Positions 4,842 to 7,778 of a stretch of 7,778 nucleotides of DNA are shown here, piece by piece; the stretch's first letter is position 1, and every line of letters starts with the position of its first letter. This DNA is from Methanobacteriota archaeon. Lineage in GTDB: Archaea; Halobacteriota; Bog-38; Methanoflorentales; Methanoflorentaceae. The position numbers were made by a program, and so were the translations under genes. Location of the stretch: contig PMYA01000081.1 of the NCBI GenBank assembly GCA_003170935.1, positions 1 to 7,778 of the forward strand, written 5' to 3'. The notes under the pieces were generated by a model. It ran no database searches. It saw nothing but the letters and a program-made list of their open reading frames with translations, and had not been told where the DNA came from.

Positions 4842-6433
4842 ACCTGAACGCGTACACCGGCACGAGGGCTCTGCTCCGTCTGATCCTTCGGCGGGATTGG
4901 CTCATATTGTCGGTCTGTGTGATACTGCCTGCCCTCTTTGCGGTTGTCACCGTGGCGACCTTCAATCAGCTTCTTCCCTCAGCCACATCGCTTGAAGCGT
5001 TCGTCTCCGAGACCGCGAACATCCCAGCAGAGGTAGCGCTGCTCGGGCATATTTACATTCCGACCATCGCCGGGCTCACCGCGTGGAGATGGAGCGTCTA
5101 TAGCGCAGTGCTTGTCGGGCTCGGCAGTGCTCTCTTTGTCGTTCGCCATACCCGTACGCAGGAGGAGGCTGGACGATTTGAACTGCTAGACGCGACCGTG
5201 GTGGGTCGGCAGGCAGCGCTGTCGGCGAGTCTGCTTGTGACGCTCGGCGCAAATTTGGTAATCGCCGCGCTCGTTGCGGGCGGATTAATTGTATATGGAC
5301 TTCCCGTCGCCGGCTCTGTCGCGCTCGGCCTGTCAGTTGCGGCCGTCGGAGCAACGTTTGCTGCGGTAGCGGGGGTCGCTGCGCAGCTCACTGAGCGCGC
5401 GGGCACTGCAAAAGGCATTGCCGTCGCCGTTCTCGGCATTGGATATCTGCTGCGGGCTGCTGGCGACATAGGCGAGCACAGCGTACTATCTTGGCTGTCG
5501 CCGCTTGGTTGGATGCAACAGATCAAACCCTTTGCTGACGAACGCTGGGGTGTTTTTGTACTCTTCATCGGCGCCATCGCGTTATTAACGGCAATGGCGT
5601 TTGCGCTGTCTTCTCAGCGGGACGTCGGTTCAGGTCTTGTGCGGCCGCGGCCCGGCCCTGCATCGGCGTCGCTGAGACTGCGAAGCCCGGCAGCGCTCGT
5701 CTGGCGGCTAAACCGCCGCTCGCTGCTCGCATGGGCCGTTGGGTTCGCTGTATTTGGTGTTGTAACGGGCGATCTCGCTAAAGCCGGCGCTGACCAGCTT
5801 ACGACTAGTCCACAGCTTTTGGGTCTGCTTGCCCGTCTTGGGGGTAGCTCCGGAGTGAGTGACGGTTTTTTCACCTTAGCTCTAACGATAGTTGTCGAGA
5901 TAGCTGCCGTGTACGCCCTTGTCACAACGCTGCAAATGCAGTCTGAGGAAAAAGAGGCGCGCGTCGATCCCGTGCTGGCTACTCCAGTCGGTCGGCTGCG
6001 TTGGGCGGGAAGTTACTTGTTACTGACAATCGTCGGTACCACGGTTGTGCTTGCGGCGTTTAGCGTGCCTGCTGGACTTACCTACGGTTTGAGCGTCGGA
6101 AACGTCGGCTACGAGCTGCCGCGCGTGTTCGCCGCCTCGATGGCATATCTGCCTGCAATCCTTGTGATGGCTGGAATCGCGATGGCGCTCTACGGCCTTA
6201 TACCTAAGCTTACGTTTTTGAGCTGGGGCGCGTTGTTAGGAATCATCGTCATCGAATTGCTCGGTGAGCTCCTACAGATAGGCCAGTCGATACAAGACGT
6301 CTCGCCGTTTACCCACGTGCCGAAGATCCTTGTAAGCGAGTTTTCGGCGACGCCGTTGATTGCGCTGATGGGAGTAACAGTGCTTCTTATGGTAATCGGC
6401 CTTCTGGGCTTCCAGCGCCGCAGTATCGGCTGA
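4838..6433 (+). CDS. ABC exporter permease, polyketide antibiotic exporter type (duplicated six-helix unit)
   Basis: 531 residues, very hydrophobic, with about 12 membrane spans; among the clearest are residues 21-42, 86-103, 128-154, 157-182, 240-257, 295-311, 345-364, 390-412, 436-453, 460-477 and 506-524. It fits the large exporter permeases annotated as exporters of polyketide antibiotics, the membrane partner of the preceding ATPase. The two halves look like an internal duplication: RTQEEAGRFELLDATVVGR (about 106-124) is echoed by MQSEEKEARVDPVLATPVGR (about 367-386), each followed by a membrane helix and later by an SPLGW / SPFTH segment (221 and 489). These cytoplasmic loops are probably the coupling sites for the ATPase. 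Translation is coupled: ATG overlaps the ATPase stop as ATGA, and AGGAAGG (4822-4828) sits nine bases upstream. It shares the ATPase gene's high G+C. No terminator is evident after the stop. Substrate is not predictable from sequence. Confidence 0.9.
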   Translation: MNLNAYTGTRALLRLILRRDWLILSVCVILPALFAVVTVATFNQLLPSATSLEAFVSETANIPAEVALLGHIYIPTIAGLTAWRWSVYSAVLVGLGSALFVVRHTRTQEEAGRFELLDATVVGRQAALSASLLVTLGANLVIAALVAGGLIVYGLPVAGSVALGLSVAAVGATFAAVAGVAAQLTERAGTAKGIAVAVLGIGYLLRAAGDIGEHSVLSWLSPLGWMQQIKPFADERWGVFVLFIGAIALLTAMAFALSSQRDVGSGLVRPRPGPASASLRLRSPAALVWRLNRRSLLAWAVGFAVFGVVTGDLAKAGADQLTTSPQLLGLLARLGGSSGVSDGFFTLALTIVVEIAAVYALVTTLQMQSEEKEARVDPVLATPVGRLRWAGSYLLLTIVGTTVVLAAFSVPAGLTYGLSVGNVGYELPRVFAASMAYLPAILVMAGIAMALYGLIPKLTFLSWGALLGIIVIELLGELLQIGQSIQDVSPFTHVPKILVSEFSATPLIALMGVTVLLMVIGLLGFQRRSIG

Positions 6434-6555
6434 TCTTACGCCGTTGAACTGGACTAGATCATGAGGTCAGGATATTTATAAACAAGAGCGAATAATAAGG
6501 TCGTTATACGTTTATGCGTTTCGCGATCTGATTAACACGCAAAGAGGAGACGGAC

Positions 6556-7752
6556 ATGGTATTTAGGATCAACGAGGCTATTTCGTGCATTGGAAAGGTT
6601 GACTGGGAACTAAGAACATTTCATGGGCAGGAGCTTTCGACACATCGCGGCTCGAGTTACAATTCCTACTTAGTAAGGGATAACAAAACAGCGTTGATCG
6701 ATACGGTATGGGGTCCGTTTTCGGGTGAATTTGTTGAGAATCTTAAAAAAGAGATCTCACTTGACGAGATTGACTATGTTATAGCAAATCACGGAGAATC
6801 TGACCACAGTGGTGCCTTGCCGGAACTGATGCGCCATATCCCCGATGTCCCGATATACTGCACATCCCGCGCGATAGACTCGCTAACGGGTCTTTATCAC
6901 GAGGACTGGAATTTTCAGGTGGTAAAGACAGGGGATACGCTCAGCATTGGATCGAAAGAGCTGACATTCATTGAAGCCCCGATGCTCCACTGGCCGGACA
7001 GCATGATGAGTTATCTCACGGGCGATAACGTCCTTTTCAGCAACGATGCGTTCGGTCAACACATAGCCTCAGAATTGATGTACAATGATCTGGTGGATCA
7101 GGCAGAGTTATTTCAGGAGGCCATTAAATACTATGCGAACATCCTGACCCCGTTCAGTAAGCTGGTTGATAAGAAAATTAAGGAAATTATAGCTTTGAAT
7201 ATTCCAGTGGATATGATCTGTCCGAGCCACGGGGTGATATGGCGGAACGATCCACTACAGATTGTGAAACAATATATTCAATGGGCCCGCGCCTATTCTG
7301 AAAACCAGATTACGATTGCTTATGACACCATGTGGAACGGAACGCGTCGCATGGCTGAAGCGATCGCGGAAGGAATCACGGCGGCCGATCCAGAGGTTAC
7401 CGTAAAGCTGTTTAACATCGCCCGATCAGACAAAAGCGATTTGATCACGGAAATATTCAAATCAAAGGCAGTTTTGATAGGATCACCAACGGTGAATAAG
7501 GGTATCCTTTCTGCTGCAGCTGCCATCCTGGAAGAAATGAGGGGTTTGAAGTTCCAGAATAAAAAAGCAGCTGCATTCGGGTGTTATGGATGGAGCGGCG
7601 AGGGGATAAAGGTCATATCGCAAAGGCTTAAAGAAGGCGGATTCCAGCTGTTGAATGACGGGATCACGAAGAAATGGAATCCAAACATCGAGGCTATCGA
7701 CAATTGTATCCGTTTCGGAAAAGACGTGGCATTGAACGTGCGAAGCGCTTGA
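6556..7752 (+). CDS. Flavodiiron protein (A-type flavoprotein, NorV-like core without rubredoxin)
   Basis: 398 residues. Flavodiiron proteins reduce oxygen to water or nitric oxide to nitrous oxide in the cytoplasm of anaerobes. The N-terminal metallo-beta-lactamase-like domain (about 1-250) keeps all expected diiron ligands: H79, E81, D83, H84 (in NHGESDH), H145 (MLHWPD), D164 (FSNDAFG) and H225 (PSHG). The C-terminal flavodoxin domain starts near residue 252 with the FMN phosphate loop YDTMWNGTRRMAEAI and continues through GSPTVNKGI and FGCYGWSGEG. Recalled against E. coli NorV the core matches along most of its length, including RGSSYNSYL and HWPDSMMSYLTGDNVLFSNDAFGQH, but the chain ends where NorV goes on into rubredoxin, so a separate rubredoxin or another donor must supply electrons. 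The ATG follows GAGGAG (6544-6549) with a six-base spacer. An AGAAGGGG at 7766-7773 hints at another gene just beyond the window. Oxygen versus NO preference cannot be read from the sequence. Confidence 0.95.
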   Translation: MVFRINEAISCIGKVDWELRTFHGQELSTHRGSSYNSYLVRDNKTALIDTVWGPFSGEFVENLKKEISLDEIDYVIANHGESDHSGALPELMRHIPDVPIYCTSRAIDSLTGLYHEDWNFQVVKTGDTLSIGSKELTFIEAPMLHWPDSMMSYLTGDNVLFSNDAFGQHIASELMYNDLVDQAELFQEAIKYYANILTPFSKLVDKKIKEIIALNIPVDMICPSHGVIWRNDPLQIVKQYIQWARAYSENQITIAYDTMWNGTRRMAEAIAEGITAADPEVTVKLFNIARSDKSDLITEIFKSKAVLIGSPTVNKGILSAAAAILEEMRGLKFQNKKAAAFGCYGWSGEGIKVISQRLKEGGFQLLNDGITKKWNPNIEAIDNCIRFGKDVALNVRSA

Positions 7753-7778
7753 TGAAGTAACTAAAAGAAGGGGTTAGA

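Noticed and set aside
5098..5577. Long minus-strand open frame inside the permease gene
   Set aside because: Typical antisense shadow in GC-rich coding sequence; Ala/Thr/Pro/Ser-rich low-complexity product, while the plus strand has clear membrane helices.
6434..6555. Search for promoter and NO/O2-responsive operator before the flavodiiron gene
   Set aside because: AT-rich stretches such as TTATAC and AATAAT could serve as -10 boxes, but no -35 at proper spacing and no convincing dyad were found.

Overview
This is a bacterial window of moderate GC with dense genes, no RNA genes, no CRISPR array and no recognisable transposase. Several genes carry GTG or TTG starts with strong AGGAGG-type ribosome binding sites, which fits a Gram-positive anaerobe or facultative anaerobe (Firmicutes or a Coriobacteriia-like actinobacterium). 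The phylum cannot be fixed from the sequence alone. The gene mix (small orphan proteins, an excisionase-like DNA-binding protein, a GC-richer exporter operon, a frameshifted gene) looks like an accessory region assembled piecemeal.

Layout. Left, plus strand: a Cdd1-type helix-hairpin-helix protein (139-414); two adjacent ORFs that together resemble a cucumopine-synthase-type protein, a DUF3830/cyclophilin-like half (564-1028) and a helical-bundle half (1032-1592), in the same frame and separated by one TAA stop; and a DUF1697 gene (1667-2208) whose first 18 codons are in a different frame from the rest, as if one base were missing near 1720. Middle, minus strand: a small acidic protein with a YDTDTA N-terminus (2260-2565), a gene-free stretch with tandem hairpins ending in a plus-strand terminator-like structure (2705-2727), an antibiotic-biosynthesis-monooxygenase-domain protein with two C-terminal membrane segments (2792-3373), and a 67-residue excisionase/MerR-type HTH protein (3475-3678).

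Right, plus strand: a two-gene ABC exporter operon, ATPase (3945-4841, TTG start) and 12-TM-type permease (4838-6433, ATGA overlap), of the polyketide/antibiotic exporter type. The roughly 260-base leader before it is not empty. It holds a 17-codon ORF with a very strong ribosome binding site and an internal hairpin, a second basic ORF that stops one base before the ATPase start, and an inverted repeat whose right arm abuts the ATPase Shine-Dalgarno. This looks like a leader-peptide/attenuation arrangement that could make exporter expression respond to ribosome stalling. The last gene (6556-7752) is a flavodiiron protein close to the NorV core but lacking rubredoxin, which points to oxygen or nitric oxide detoxification in an anaerobe.

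The points most worth a second look are the in-frame split of the cucumopine-synthase-like gene, the leader architecture of the exporter, and the frameshift in the DUF1697 gene.
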